Positions 34,750 through 42,842 of a stretch of DNA of 64,000 bases are shown piece by piece (position 1 is the stretch's first letter; each line of letters opens with the position of its first letter). Below the pieces are notes generated by a model, which saw only the letters and a program-made list of their open reading frames with translations, made no database searches and had not been told where the DNA came from. Location: positions 658 to 64,657 of the forward strand of contig NZ_LMOZ01000002.1 in assembly GCF_001423695.1 (NCBI RefSeq). The letters run 5' to 3'. Origin of the DNA: Leifsonia sp. Leaf336. GTDB taxonomy: Bacteria > Actinomycetota > Actinomycetes > Actinomycetales > Microbacteriaceae. Both the position numbers and the translations under genes were made by a program.

Positions 34750-35895
34750 ATGAGTCTGTCGCAGAGCAGCACGTTGGTGGAGACGGGGTTCGGCCCGGTG
34801 GCCGACGCCTTCGCAAAGACCATTTCCGACAACACCAGCACCGGTGCTTCACTCTCCATCTGGATCGACGGCGCGCCCGTCGTCGAGATCGCGGCCGGGA
34901 CCGCGAACCGGAAAACCCGACAGCCGTTCGGTCTCGACACCCTCGCCACGGTCTATTCCTGCACCAAGGGCCTGGCCACCATCGTCGTCGGCAGGCTGCT
35001 CCAGGACGGCCGCCTACCGTCGCTCGACACTCCGATCACGGCGGTCTGGCCGGAGTTCGGTGCACATGGGAAGGGTGCCGCCACCATCGGAGATGCCTTG
35101 GCGCACCGAGCCGGCGTGCCGGCCCCCCGGGCCGAGGTGGACCCCGTCGCCGCGTTGGACGAGCTGTGGGTCGCCGACTTGCTGGCCGCGCAGGAACCGC
35201 TGTGGGACGTTCCGAAGCATCACAACTACCACGCGATCACGCACGGCTCGATCACCGGGAAGCTCGTCCACAACGCGACGGGGCAGAGCCTCGGCACCGT
35301 ATTCCGGCGCGAAATCGCCGAACCCCTCGGCGCGGACACCTGGATCGGACTGCCCGAGGAGGAGGACGGGCGCGTCGCCTGGATTGTGGACGAGACCACC
35401 CCGCCCGCTCCGGATCCGGAGGTGGACCGCGACACCGCCTACTGGGCGGAGCGTATCGGCGGATTCCTCGGACCTCTGCCCTTGCGGGGAGCAGTCGACG
35501 TCCCTCCGTTCCACCGCTACGAGCTCTCGGGTGTCAGTGGGACCTCGACGGCGTCGGGTCTCGCTCGGATCTACTCGGCCACGGTCGTCGACACGAACGG
35601 CGTCCGGCTTCTCGAGCCCGGGACGGTGGAGGCCCTGCGAGCCGAGCGGAGCTCGGGTGTCCCGTACTTCGTCACCGGGCCGGCCCCATACCAGAGCTTC
35701 GGCGCCGGCTTCATGATCCAGAGCGACTGGGACCCCTACTTGTCGGCAAGGTCGTTCGGCCATGACGGGGCCGGCGGCCAGGTCGCGTTCGCCGATATCG
35801 ATGCGAAACTCGGATTCGCCTATGTGACCAACGAGTGGGGCGACTGGCAGCGCGGCATCGCCGTGACGCGCGCCTTGGCCGACGTGCTGGGCTGA
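34750..35895 (+). CDS. Serine hydrolase of the beta-lactamase/EstB esterase family
   Basis: 381 aa from the ATG at 34750. The nucleophile motif SCTK fits SxxK, and HNYHAITHG occupies the YxN position of class C beta-lactamase relatives. FGHDGAGGQ replaces the KTG box, as in EstB-type carboxylesterases. No signal peptide is seen, so it is probably a cytoplasmic esterase and not a resistance enzyme. The symporter upstream suggests it de-esterifies an imported glycoside. A TTGCGCAA copy lies inside the end of the symporter gene, 78 bp before this start, and could be fortuitous. Confidence 0.85.
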   Translation: MSLSQSSTLVETGFGPVADAFAKTISDNTSTGASLSIWIDGAPVVEIAAGTANRKTRQPFGLDTLATVYSCTKGLATIVVGRLLQDGRLPSLDTPITAVWPEFGAHGKGAATIGDALAHRAGVPAPRAEVDPVAALDELWVADLLAAQEPLWDVPKHHNYHAITHGSITGKLVHNATGQSLGTVFRREIAEPLGADTWIGLPEEEDGRVAWIVDETTPPAPDPEVDRDTAYWAERIGGFLGPLPLRGAVDVPPFHRYELSGVSGTSTASGLARIYSATVVDTNGVRLLEPGTVEALRAERSSGVPYFVTGPAPYQSFGAGFMIQSDWDPYLSARSFGHDGAGGQVAFADIDAKLGFAYVTNEWGDWQRGIAVTRALADVLG

Positions 35896-35930
35896 GTCGA
35901 GCGTCCCTCCGCCGCGGGGAAGGTAACCTG

Positions 35931-35948
35931 TTTCTTCAGACGAAGAAA
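35931..35948. promoter_or_regulatory. Palindrome before the first IclR gene
   Basis: TTTCTTC-AGAC-GAAGAAA, perfect 7-bp arms, 12 bp before the GTG at 35961 and partly overlapping the GAGGAG region. Likely autoregulatory operator. Confidence 0.5.
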
Positions 35949-35960
35949 GAGGAGCGCCTC

Positions 35961-36743
35961 GTGCCCCAGAGTGAGGACGACGCCAAGCTGGTGGGTGCCG
36001 ACCGTGTGCTCGCGGTTCTCGTCGCATTGGCCGATCGACCGGAGGGCGCGACGCTCGATGAATTGTCGCGTGCGGTCGACAGTTCCAAGCCGACGGTGCA
36101 CCGGGCCCTGTCGGCGCTGCGCCGAGCCGGACTGGCGACGCAGGTCGCCCGGGGTTCCTACGTCCTCGGCGACGAGCTCATCCGCCTCGCCATGCGCAAC
36201 CACGCGGAGCGCCCGGATTCCGTGCGGGTGACTCCGATCCTCCACGCGCTCGTCGAGCGATACGGCGAGACGGCCCACTTCGCCGTTCTGGACGGCTCCG
36301 AGGTCGTCTATCGAGCGAAGATGGACCCGCCGCAGGGAGCTGTGCGGCTGACGTCGGAGGTCGGCGGACGAAATCCTGCGTACCGGACCGCGGTCGGCAA
36401 GCTGCTCCTGAGCTCCCGTCTGCGCAGTGAGAAGGAGCTGAGCGAGTGGCTCGCTGGGCGGCCGTTGGAGGCACGGACACCGCATTCGATAACGACAGTT
36501 CCAGCGCTGTGGAAGGAGCTGGAAGCGACGAGGGAACGCGGCTACGCCGTCGACGACCAGGAGAACGAGCTCGGGGTCAACTGCGTCGCCGTTCCGTTCG
36601 AGAGTGGCTTCGCAGGCCTCGACGGCGCGATCAGTGTCAGCGCGCTCACCTTCCGGATGCCACTGGACCGACTGGTCGGCGAAGTGCCGAACATCAGGCG
36701 GATCGTCGAGTCGCCCGAGAGCCCGCTTGTGGCGGCTTCCTGA
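35961..36743 (+). CDS. IclR-family transcriptional regulator 1
   Basis: 260 aa from the GTG at 35961 (GAGGAG upstream); the longer frame before it lacks such a site. Winged HTH DELSRAVDSSKPTVHRALSA, then an IclR effector domain with GETAHFAVLDGSEVVYRAK, GGRNPAYRTAVGKLLLS and YAVDDQENELGVNCVAVP. It is strongly similar to the IclR at 40254-41051. It converges with the minus-strand catabolic operon that begins after a 35-bp gap, and may control that operon, the upstream symporter, or both. Confidence 0.92.
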   Translation: MPQSEDDAKLVGADRVLAVLVALADRPEGATLDELSRAVDSSKPTVHRALSALRRAGLATQVARGSYVLGDELIRLAMRNHAERPDSVRVTPILHALVERYGETAHFAVLDGSEVVYRAKMDPPQGAVRLTSEVGGRNPAYRTAVGKLLLSSRLRSEKELSEWLAGRPLEARTPHSITTVPALWKELEATRERGYAVDDQENELGVNCVAVPFESGFAGLDGAISVSALTFRMPLDRLVGEVPNIRRIVESPESPLVAAS

Positions 36744-36777
36744 ACTCGGACAAGGTCGCCGAACGAAGGACGTGCAG

Positions 36778-37452
36778 TCAGTAGGTGGCGCGCCCACCGC
36801 TGATGTCGTAAACCGCGCCCGTCGAGAAGCTGACGGCGTCGGAGGTCAGGAACTCCACCAGGGACGCCACCTCATCCGGTCGACCGACCCGCTTCATCGG
36901 AATCAGGCTGGTGATGTGCTCGAGAACGTCGGGTGCGGTGTCGTCGTTCATCGGTGTGGCGAAAACGGCGGGCGCGATCGCGTTGACCAGCACGCCCGTC
37001 GTGGCGAGTTCCTTCCCGGCTGATTTCGTCAATGCGATGACGGCTGCCTTCGAGGCGGAATAGATCGAGAGGTTGGGGTTGCCGTCCTTGCCGGCCATGC
37101 TCGCGAAATTGACCACGCGGCCCCATCCGCGCTCCACCATGCCGGGCACGAAGGCGGTCATCGTGGCGACGATACCGAGGACGTTCACGTCGAGGACGCG
37201 GCGCCACTCGTCGGGGGTCGTCCGCAGCAGGGGTTTGTTCGGGCCGACGATCCCCGCCGAGTTCACCAGGACGTCGACAGGGCCGATGCGCTCGGACGCG
37301 GCTGCAAGCGCGGCCGTATCAGTGACATCGAGCTGGAAGTCGGCGTCGTCGCTGAGATCGACGGTGTGCACCCTCAATCCCCTCTCGCGAAGGCGAGCCG
37401 CGGTCGCAGCTCCCAGACCGCGCGCTCCGCCCGTGACGACTGCTGTTCTCAT
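36778..37452 (-). CDS. SDR, probable 2-keto-3-deoxy-aldonate 4-dehydrogenase
   Basis: 224 aa. TGGARGLGAATA binds the cofactor, NSAG and the catalytic Ser/YSASK are intact. The C-terminus YDISGGRATY is shared with L-2-keto-3-deoxyrhamnonate/fuconate dehydrogenases as I remember them. It would oxidise C4 of the 2-keto-3-deoxy acid made by the dehydratase, giving the 2,4-diketo acid for the FAH-family hydrolase two genes upstream. Last gene of a five-gene operon; the ATG at 37452 overlaps the preceding stop (ATGA). Confidence 0.85.
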   Translation of the reverse strand: MRTAVVTGGARGLGAATAARLRERGLRVHTVDLSDDADFQLDVTDTAALAAASERIGPVDVLVNSAGIVGPNKPLLRTTPDEWRRVLDVNVLGIVATMTAFVPGMVERGWGRVVNFASMAGKDGNPNLSIYSASKAAVIALTKSAGKELATTGVLVNAIAPAVFATPMNDDTAPDVLEHITSLIPMKRVGRPDEVASLVEFLTSDAVSFSTGAVYDISGGRATY

Positions 37453-38495
37453 CGGATGTTCCTTTCCGCCGGACGCCCCAGCGCGCCGGAGATTGCGATG
37501 TGGGTCTTCGGCCCGCTGCCGGCAGGCGTCGGGCTGTCGCCCGCGAGGACCACGGCCAGTTCTTCGAGGCTCACGACGTGCGAGACCAGCGGGCGCGGGT
37601 CGACCGAGCCGTCGGCGAAAGCGGCGATGGCGCCGTCGAGCCCTTGGCTTCCTCCCAGGATTCCCACCGCGGTGACGTCTTTGAGGGCAAGGTCGCGTGT
37701 GTCGATCAGGCTCGGACTGCCGGCGAGGCCGACGTACACGACGCGCTTGCCCGGCTCCACAAGCTCGAGGGCCTTCGCGGGCAGGGTGGGTGCGTTCGAG
37801 GCGTCGATGACGGCGTCCCAGGGGAGGCCCGGCAGGCTGTCCTCGGTCCAGACATTCTCGAAGCCGAGAGTTCGCGCGAACACGAGGGAGCGTTCGCTGC
37901 GCCCCAGCAGGTGCACCTCTGCACCTGCGGCGCGCGCGAACATCGCGACGAGCAGGCCGATCGAACCAAGGCCGAGGACGAGCGCCCGGTCACCGGGCCG
38001 GAGCTGCGCCGCCCAGACCGAACGCAGCGCGTTGCCGGCGGGCTCGACCAGCGCACCGGACGCGTCGTCCACCGAGTCCGGCAAGGCATGGAGGTAAGAG
38101 GCCGGGTAGGCGAGGCGTTCCGCGAGCGCGCCGGGACGCCCGCCGCGGATGCCGAGCTCGGTGCGGTTCTCGCAGACGTGATGACGACCGTCGAGGCAGC
38201 GTGCGCACGTGCCGCAGCCGATCATGGTGTCGCCGGTGACCCGGGTGCCGACCCACGACGGATCCACGCCATCACCGACGGCGCTGACCACGCCCATCCA
38301 TTCGTGACCCAGTCGGATCGGGAAGTGCGCGTGACCTTCGTGCAGGTACTGCATCTCGCCGGTATAGAACTCGATGTCCGTGCCGCAGACACCTGCTCGC
38401 TTGACGTCGATCAGCACCTCACCGGGGCCAGCGATGGCGTCGGGGACGTCCTCCACCCCGGCGACGCGGGGGGCCCGGACCACGAACGCCTTCAT
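37449..38495 (-). CDS. Zinc-dependent alcohol/sugar dehydrogenase (MDR family)
   Basis: 348 aa from the ATG at 38495, overlapping the upstream FAH stop (ATGA). Catalytic zinc ligands are in GVCGTDIEFY and LGHEWMG; the structural zinc site is CGTCARCLDGRHHVC. The nucleotide-binding motif is GLGSIGLLVAMFA. In this operon it most likely oxidises the aldose at C1 to a lactone, using NAD(P)+. A role on another hydroxyl (as in sorbitol or threonine dehydrogenases) cannot be excluded. Confidence 0.88.
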   Translation of the reverse strand: MKAFVVRAPRVAGVEDVPDAIAGPGEVLIDVKRAGVCGTDIEFYTGEMQYLHEGHAHFPIRLGHEWMGVVSAVGDGVDPSWVGTRVTGDTMIGCGTCARCLDGRHHVCENRTELGIRGGRPGALAERLAYPASYLHALPDSVDDASGALVEPAGNALRSVWAAQLRPGDRALVLGLGSIGLLVAMFARAAGAEVHLLGRSERSLVFARTLGFENVWTEDSLPGLPWDAVIDASNAPTLPAKALELVEPGKRVVYVGLAGSPSLIDTRDLALKDVTAVGILGGSQGLDGAIAAFADGSVDPRPLVSHVVSLEELAVVLAGDSPTPAGSGPKTHIAISGALGRPAERNIR

Positions 38496-39352
38496 CGCGG
38501 CGCGACCACGGTCTGGCGCTGCTCGCCGAGTCCGTCGATCCCGAGCTCCATGACGTCGCCGGCTTGCAGCCAGATCTCCGGGCGGAAGCCCATGCCGACC
38601 CCGGGCGGCGTGCCGGTGTTGATCAGATCTCCGGGCTCGAGCACCAGGAACTGGCTGATGTAGTGCACGATGAAGAACGGGTCGAAGATCATCGTCGCCG
38701 TCGATCCGGTCTGCCGGCGGGTGCCGTTGACGTCCAGCCACATGCCCAGGTCGTTGACGTCCGCGATCTCGTCCTGGGTGACGAGGTAGGGTCCGGCCGG
38801 GTTGAAGGTCTCTGCGGACTTGCCCTTGAGCCACTGGCCGCCGCGCTCCATCTGGAAGGCGCGCTCGGAGACGTCGTTGACGAGCGTCCAGCCGGCGATG
38901 TGTTCCCGAGCCTGCTCGACGGAGTCCAGGTAGCTCGTCCGCTTGCCGATCACGATGCCGAGCTCGACCTCCCAGTCGGGCTTGGTGGAGCCGCGCGGGA
39001 TGCGCACGTCGTCATTGGGCCCGACGAGCGTGTTCGGGGACTTCGTGAACAGGATCGGTTCGGACGGCACGGCCTGACCGGTCTCGGCGGCGTGGTCGGA
39101 GTAGTTCAGGCCGACGCAGATGATCTGGTGGGGCCGCGCGATCGGGGCGCCGATGCGCTGGCCGTCGAGCTGCTCGATCTCACCGCGTTCGATCCGCTGC
39201 GCCACGACGGGCCGGATCGTGCGGATGCCGTCGTGGGCGAAGAACGGTTCGTCGAAGTCCGACACGACATCCGACAGGTCGACGTAGCTGTGGTCGTCGA
39301 CGAGGGCGGCGGGCTTCTCGGCGCCGAACGCGCCGATGCGGAGGAGTTTCAT
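38492..39352 (-). CDS. FAH-family hydrolase, probable 2,4-diketo-3-deoxy-aldonate hydrolase
   Basis: 286 aa from the ATG at 39352 (AAAGGAAG upstream). The FAH fold shows IICVGLNYSDHAAETGQ, FTKSPNTLVGPNDDVRIP, WEVELGIVIGKR with the metal-binding Glu residues, and LINTGTPPGVGMG. It resembles the diketo-deoxy-rhamnonate/fuconate hydrolases, which split the C3-C4 bond to pyruvate plus L-lactate (from deoxyhexoses) or glycolate (from pentoses). Other family functions, such as ureidoglycolate lyase or fumarylpyruvate hydrolase, fit the context less well. Confidence 0.88.
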   Translation of the reverse strand: MKLLRIGAFGAEKPAALVDDHSYVDLSDVVSDFDEPFFAHDGIRTIRPVVAQRIERGEIEQLDGQRIGAPIARPHQIICVGLNYSDHAAETGQAVPSEPILFTKSPNTLVGPNDDVRIPRGSTKPDWEVELGIVIGKRTSYLDSVEQAREHIAGWTLVNDVSERAFQMERGGQWLKGKSAETFNPAGPYLVTQDEIADVNDLGMWLDVNGTRRQTGSTATMIFDPFFIVHYISQFLVLEPGDLINTGTPPGVGMGFRPEIWLQAGDVMELGIDGLGEQRQTVVAPR

Positions 39353-39360
39353 TGCTTCCT

Positions 39361-40257
39361 TTACTCGGTCGGAGGGGGATCGGCTGGACCCGCCCACAGA
39401 GGTTGGGGCAGCCCACGGACTCCCGGACGTGCGGTGAAGATGCGCCCGGAGAGGGGGAACGCGGCGAGCAGATCCTCCTTCAGGTCTTGCGTGGCTGTGG
39501 TGATCACGAGCGTTTCGAGGTCAGGCCCGGCGAAAGCGACGCTCGACGTGTGCGGCGCCGGCACATGGATGGTCTGGACGAGCCGGCCGTCGGGTGCATG
39601 ACGGCGCACCTCGCCCAGCCCCCAGATCGCGATCCAGAGGTGGGACTCGGCGTCGATCGTCATGCCGTCCGGGTAGCCCTCATCGAAGGTCAGGAAGACC
39701 GACCGCGGCCCGGTCTCCCCGGTCGCGACGTCGTAGCTGCGACGAAAGACGATCCGGCGCTCCGTGTCGACGCTGTACAGCACGCTCCCGTCTGCGGACC
39801 AGGCGAGCCCGTTGGACAGCGTGAGGTCGTCGTCGATGACGCGGGTGGTTCCATCCCGATGGATCTGGATCAGGAGTTCAGCCTCCGAGGGGCCGTCGAG
39901 CGAGAGGGTGCCAACGACGAAGCGCCCGACCGGGTCGGGCTTGCCGTCGTTGAAGCGTCTCGGCCCGTCGATCAGCGGTGAGGAGGGGGTGATCCGACCG
40001 TCTAAGCCGACCACGAGGAGGCGATGACCACCCGCGATCAGTCGTTCGCCGCGCTCGGACACCGCTACGGCCCCCGCGGTGTCGTCGACGACCAGGCGGT
40101 CGGCCACGCGGATCGTCCCGTCGTCGAGGAGAGTGCCCTCCAGTGCCGCGCCGCTTGGGATGTCGACCCAGTGAAGGCGTGATCGCACGGGGTCCCAGAG
40201 CGGGCCTTCGCCCAGGAAGTAGGAATCGGCCGTCGCCGTGACCAGCCCGCTGTTCAC
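39361..40257 (-). CDS. SMP-30/gluconolactonase-family aldonolactonase
   Basis: 298 aa from a GTG at 40257, which overlaps the iclR stop (GTGA). The six-bladed propeller carries the metal ligands Glu in LGEGPLWD, Asn in RFNDGKPD and TLSNGLAWS, and Asp in GYPDGMTID. It would open the sugar lactone made by the zinc dehydrogenase to the aldonate, the substrate of the divergent dehydratase. It lies eight bases before the FAH gene. Confidence 0.9.
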   Translation of the reverse strand: MNSGLVTATADSYFLGEGPLWDPVRSRLHWVDIPSGAALEGTLLDDGTIRVADRLVVDDTAGAVAVSERGERLIAGGHRLLVVGLDGRITPSSPLIDGPRRFNDGKPDPVGRFVVGTLSLDGPSEAELLIQIHRDGTTRVIDDDLTLSNGLAWSADGSVLYSVDTERRIVFRRSYDVATGETGPRSVFLTFDEGYPDGMTIDAESHLWIAIWGLGEVRRHAPDGRLVQTIHVPAPHTSSVAFAGPDLETLVITTATQDLKEDLLAAFPLSGRIFTARPGVRGLPQPLWAGPADPPPTE

Positions 40258-41051
40258 GCGCTCTCCTCCCGACCGCCGTTCGTCTGGGCGACGATGCGCC
40301 GGATATCCTCGGCCGCCTCCACCAGGGTCTCGAGAGGGGTCCGGTAGGCGACGGCGCTCACACTGATCGCACCGGACGGTCTGGTGGGGGAGCTCAGGTA
40401 GACCGGGACGGCGATGCAGTTGATGCCCGCCTCGTTCTCCTGGTCGTCGATGGCGTACCCGCGTTGCCGGGTCTCGACGAGCCGGGCGTGTAGCTCGTCC
40501 GCCGTTGTCGCTGTGGTCGGGGTGCGCTGCTCGAGTGCACGCTCTCCGATCCACGCTTGGACGTCGTCCAGTGTGCGGAGCCGGGTCGCCAGCAGAGCTT
40601 TGCCGACGCCGGTGCAGTGCGCGGGATTGCGTCCGCCGATCGTAGACGTCAGCCGTACCGCCCCGCCGCTCGGATCCACCTTGTCGCGGTACACCACGTC
40701 GGTGCCATCGAGCACGGCGAAATGGATGGTCTCCCCGAACCGCTCGGCAAGCCGGTCGAGGATGGGGCGAACGCGAACATGGTCGGGCCGCGCCTCATGG
40801 TGGGCGAACGCCAGACGGAGGAACTCGTCTCCGAGGATGTAGTGCCCCCGGCCGTCCTGGGTGGCGAGCCCCGAGCGCTTCAGTGAAGCGAGCGCTCGGT
40901 GCACCGTCGGTTTGGGGTTGCCGGTGCGTTGCGCCATGTCGTCCAGGGTGGCGCCGGCGGGGAGTCCAGCCAGTTCGACGAGCACGGCGAGCACGCGGTC
41001 CGTGCCGACCAGGCGTTCGTCGCCGTCGATGGCCGCCGGTGTGCGTGGCAT
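40254..41051 (-). CDS. IclR-family transcriptional regulator 2
   Basis: 265 aa. HTH DDMAQRTGNPKPTVHRALAS; effector domain with GETIHFAVLDGTDVVYRDK, GGRNPAHCTGVGKALLA and YAIDDQENEAGINCIAVP. It heads the lactonase/FAH/dehydrogenase/SDR operon and faces the dehydratase operon across a 75-bp gap. That gap contains TTCCG-N5-TGGAA directly before the dehydratase start, and minus-strand TAGCAT (41081-41076) could be its own -10. Likely effector: an aldonate or 2-keto-3-deoxy acid. Confidence 0.92.
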   Translation of the reverse strand: MPRTPAAIDGDERLVGTDRVLAVLVELAGLPAGATLDDMAQRTGNPKPTVHRALASLKRSGLATQDGRGHYILGDEFLRLAFAHHEARPDHVRVRPILDRLAERFGETIHFAVLDGTDVVYRDKVDPSGGAVRLTSTIGGRNPAHCTGVGKALLATRLRTLDDVQAWIGERALEQRTPTTATTADELHARLVETRQRGYAIDDQENEAGINCIAVPVYLSSPTRPSGAISVSAVAYRTPLETLVEAAEDIRRIVAQTNGGREESA

Positions 41052-41109
41052 TGGTGTCCTCCTCGTCGATCGCCTATGCTAGCAAACAGTTTCATTATCT
41101 AGACCACAC

Positions 41110-41124
41110 TTCCGAAAGTTGGAA
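41110..41124. promoter_or_regulatory. TTCCG-N5-TGGAA palindrome before the dehydratase gene
   Basis: Ends two bases before the ATG at 41127; CATTAT at 41093-41098 is a possible -10. One of three copies of this pattern in promoter regions; likely IclR operator. Confidence 0.5.
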
Positions 41125-41126
41125 CA

Positions 41127-42842
41127 ATGGCGTCGAACCTTCGCAGTTCGGAGTGGTACTCCGGAGACGATCGCAACTCCTACATCCACCGGGCCTGGAT
41201 GCGCCGCGGACTGCCCCACGATTTCGACAGCCGCCCCCAGATCGCCATCGCCAACACTGCTTCGGATCTCACACCCTGCAACTCCCACCTCACCGAAGTT
41301 GCGCAATCCGTGAAGAACGGTATCTACGAAGCCGGCGGCATTCCTCTCGAGCTCCCGGTCGTGTCGCTGGGCGAAACCCAGGTGCGGCCCACCGCGATGC
41401 TGTGGCGAAACATGGCGGCGATGGCCACGGAGGAGATGCTGCGCGCCAACCCCATCGACGGGGTCGTGCTCCTCGGCGGCTGCGACAAGACCATCCCGTC
41501 GCTGCTGATGGCGGCGGCCTCCGTCGACCTGCCCGCGGTCGTCGTCCCGGGCGGGCCTATGCTCACCGGGCACTTCCGCGGGGAGGCGCTGGGCTGCGGC
41601 ACCGATGTGTGGCGGCTGAGCGAAGAGGTGCGGGCCGGAACGCTCAGCGAGCAGCAGTTCCTGAAGTCCGAATCGTCGATGATCCGCAGCAAGGGGCACT
41701 GCAACACGATGGGCACGGCATCGACGATGGCGTTGGTTGCGGAGGCGCTCGGCACCGTGCTACCGGGCCTCGCGGGCACGCCGGCTCCGGACAGCCGGCT
41801 CCTGGAGGCGGCCCACGAGACCGGGCGGCTCTCGGTGCAGCTCGTCGCGGAAGGCCGCCGTCCGAGCAGCTTCCTGACCGGCGCAAGCTTCCACAACGCG
41901 ATCGTGGCGCTCGCCGCGATCGGCGGGTCGACGAATGCAGTTGTGCACCTGCTGGCGATCGCCGGACGTCTCGGCATCGACCTGAGCATCGACGACTTCG
42001 ACCGGATCGGCGCCGAGGTGCCGCTGCTCGTCAACCTCCAGCCGGCGGGTCGGTACCTGATGGACGACCTTCAGCGCGCCGGGGGATTCCTCGCGGTGCT
42101 GCGCGAAGTGCGAGACCTGCTCGATCCGGCCGCCCTCACCATCACCGGCCGACCCCTGGTCGACTACCTGGAGGATGCGCGCATCTGGGACGAGGACGTC
42201 ATCACCCCGCGCGCGACGCCTCTGCAGCCGGCCGCCGGAATCAGCGTGCTGCGCGGCTCCCTCGCCCCCGGGGGAGCGATCATCAAGCCGGCCGCCGCCT
42301 CGGCGCACCTGCTCAAGCACCGCGGTAAGGCGGTCGTCTTCGACAGCATCGAGGACTTCCATGCCCGGATCGACGACCCCCAGCTCGACATCGACGAGAA
42401 CTCGGTGATGGTGCTGCGGGGCTGCGGGCCGAAGGGGTATCCGGGCATGCCGGAGGTGTCCAACATGCCGCTCCCGAAGAAGCTGCTCGAGAAGGGCGTC
42501 CGAGACATGGTCCGGATCTGCGACGGCCGCATGTCGGGAACCGCCTACGGCACCGTCGTCCTGCATGTCACTCCGGAAGCGGCGGCCGGCGGCCCGCTGG
42601 CGCTCGTGCGGACGGGTGACTGGATCGAGCTGGACGTGCGCAACCGCCGCCTCGACCTCGACGTACCGGCGGAGGAGCTCGCCGCGCGCATCCCGAACGA
42701 CGCCACAGTCAGCGCGTACGCGAACCCGCGGCGCGGCTGGGAACGGCTTTACGTCGATCACGTGCTGCAGGCCGACAAGGGCGCGGACCTGGACTTCCTC
42801 GTCGGCTCGAGCGGATCGACGGTGTCGCGTGAGTCTCACTGA
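41127..42842 (+). CDS. IlvD/EDD-family sugar-acid dehydratase
   Basis: 571 aa. Three cysteines expected to ligate a [2Fe-2S] cluster are at Cys51 (LTPCNSHL), Cys119 (GGCDKTIPSLL) and Cys192 (GHCNTMGTAST). GGSTNAVVHLLAIAGRLGIDL and the C-terminal GPKGYPGMPE and SGTAYGTVVLHVTPE are also present. This is the pattern of pentonate/hexonate dehydratases (L-arabinonate, D-xylonate, L-fuconate type) more than of IlvD proper, since no branched-chain genes are nearby. It makes a 2-keto-3-deoxy acid. The stop overlaps the next gene by 14 bp. Confidence 0.92.
   Translation: MASNLRSSEWYSGDDRNSYIHRAWMRRGLPHDFDSRPQIAIANTASDLTPCNSHLTEVAQSVKNGIYEAGGIPLELPVVSLGETQVRPTAMLWRNMAAMATEEMLRANPIDGVVLLGGCDKTIPSLLMAAASVDLPAVVVPGGPMLTGHFRGEALGCGTDVWRLSEEVRAGTLSEQQFLKSESSMIRSKGHCNTMGTASTMALVAEALGTVLPGLAGTPAPDSRLLEAAHETGRLSVQLVAEGRRPSSFLTGASFHNAIVALAAIGGSTNAVVHLLAIAGRLGIDLSIDDFDRIGAEVPLLVNLQPAGRYLMDDLQRAGGFLAVLREVRDLLDPAALTITGRPLVDYLEDARIWDEDVITPRATPLQPAAGISVLRGSLAPGGAIIKPAAASAHLLKHRGKAVVFDSIEDFHARIDDPQLDIDENSVMVLRGCGPKGYPGMPEVSNMPLPKKLLEKGVRDMVRICDGRMSGTAYGTVVLHVTPEAAAGGPLALVRTGDWIELDVRNRRLDLDVPAEELAARIPNDATVSAYANPRRGWERLYVDHVLQADKGADLDFLVGSSGSTVSRESH

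Noticed and set aside
34750-35895. Beta-lactamase antibiotic resistance gene
   Set aside because: SxxK is present, but the KTG box is replaced, there is no signal peptide, and the gene is linked to a sugar symporter; esterase is the better reading.
41299-41306. TTGCGCAA inside the dehydratase gene
   Set aside because: It encodes part of the conserved EVAQS segment well after the start codon; treated as coincidence.
41127-42842. Branched-chain dihydroxyacid dehydratase IlvD
   Set aside because: The family is shared, but the neighbours are sugar-acid enzymes and no ilv genes are present, so a sugar-acid dehydratase is more likely.
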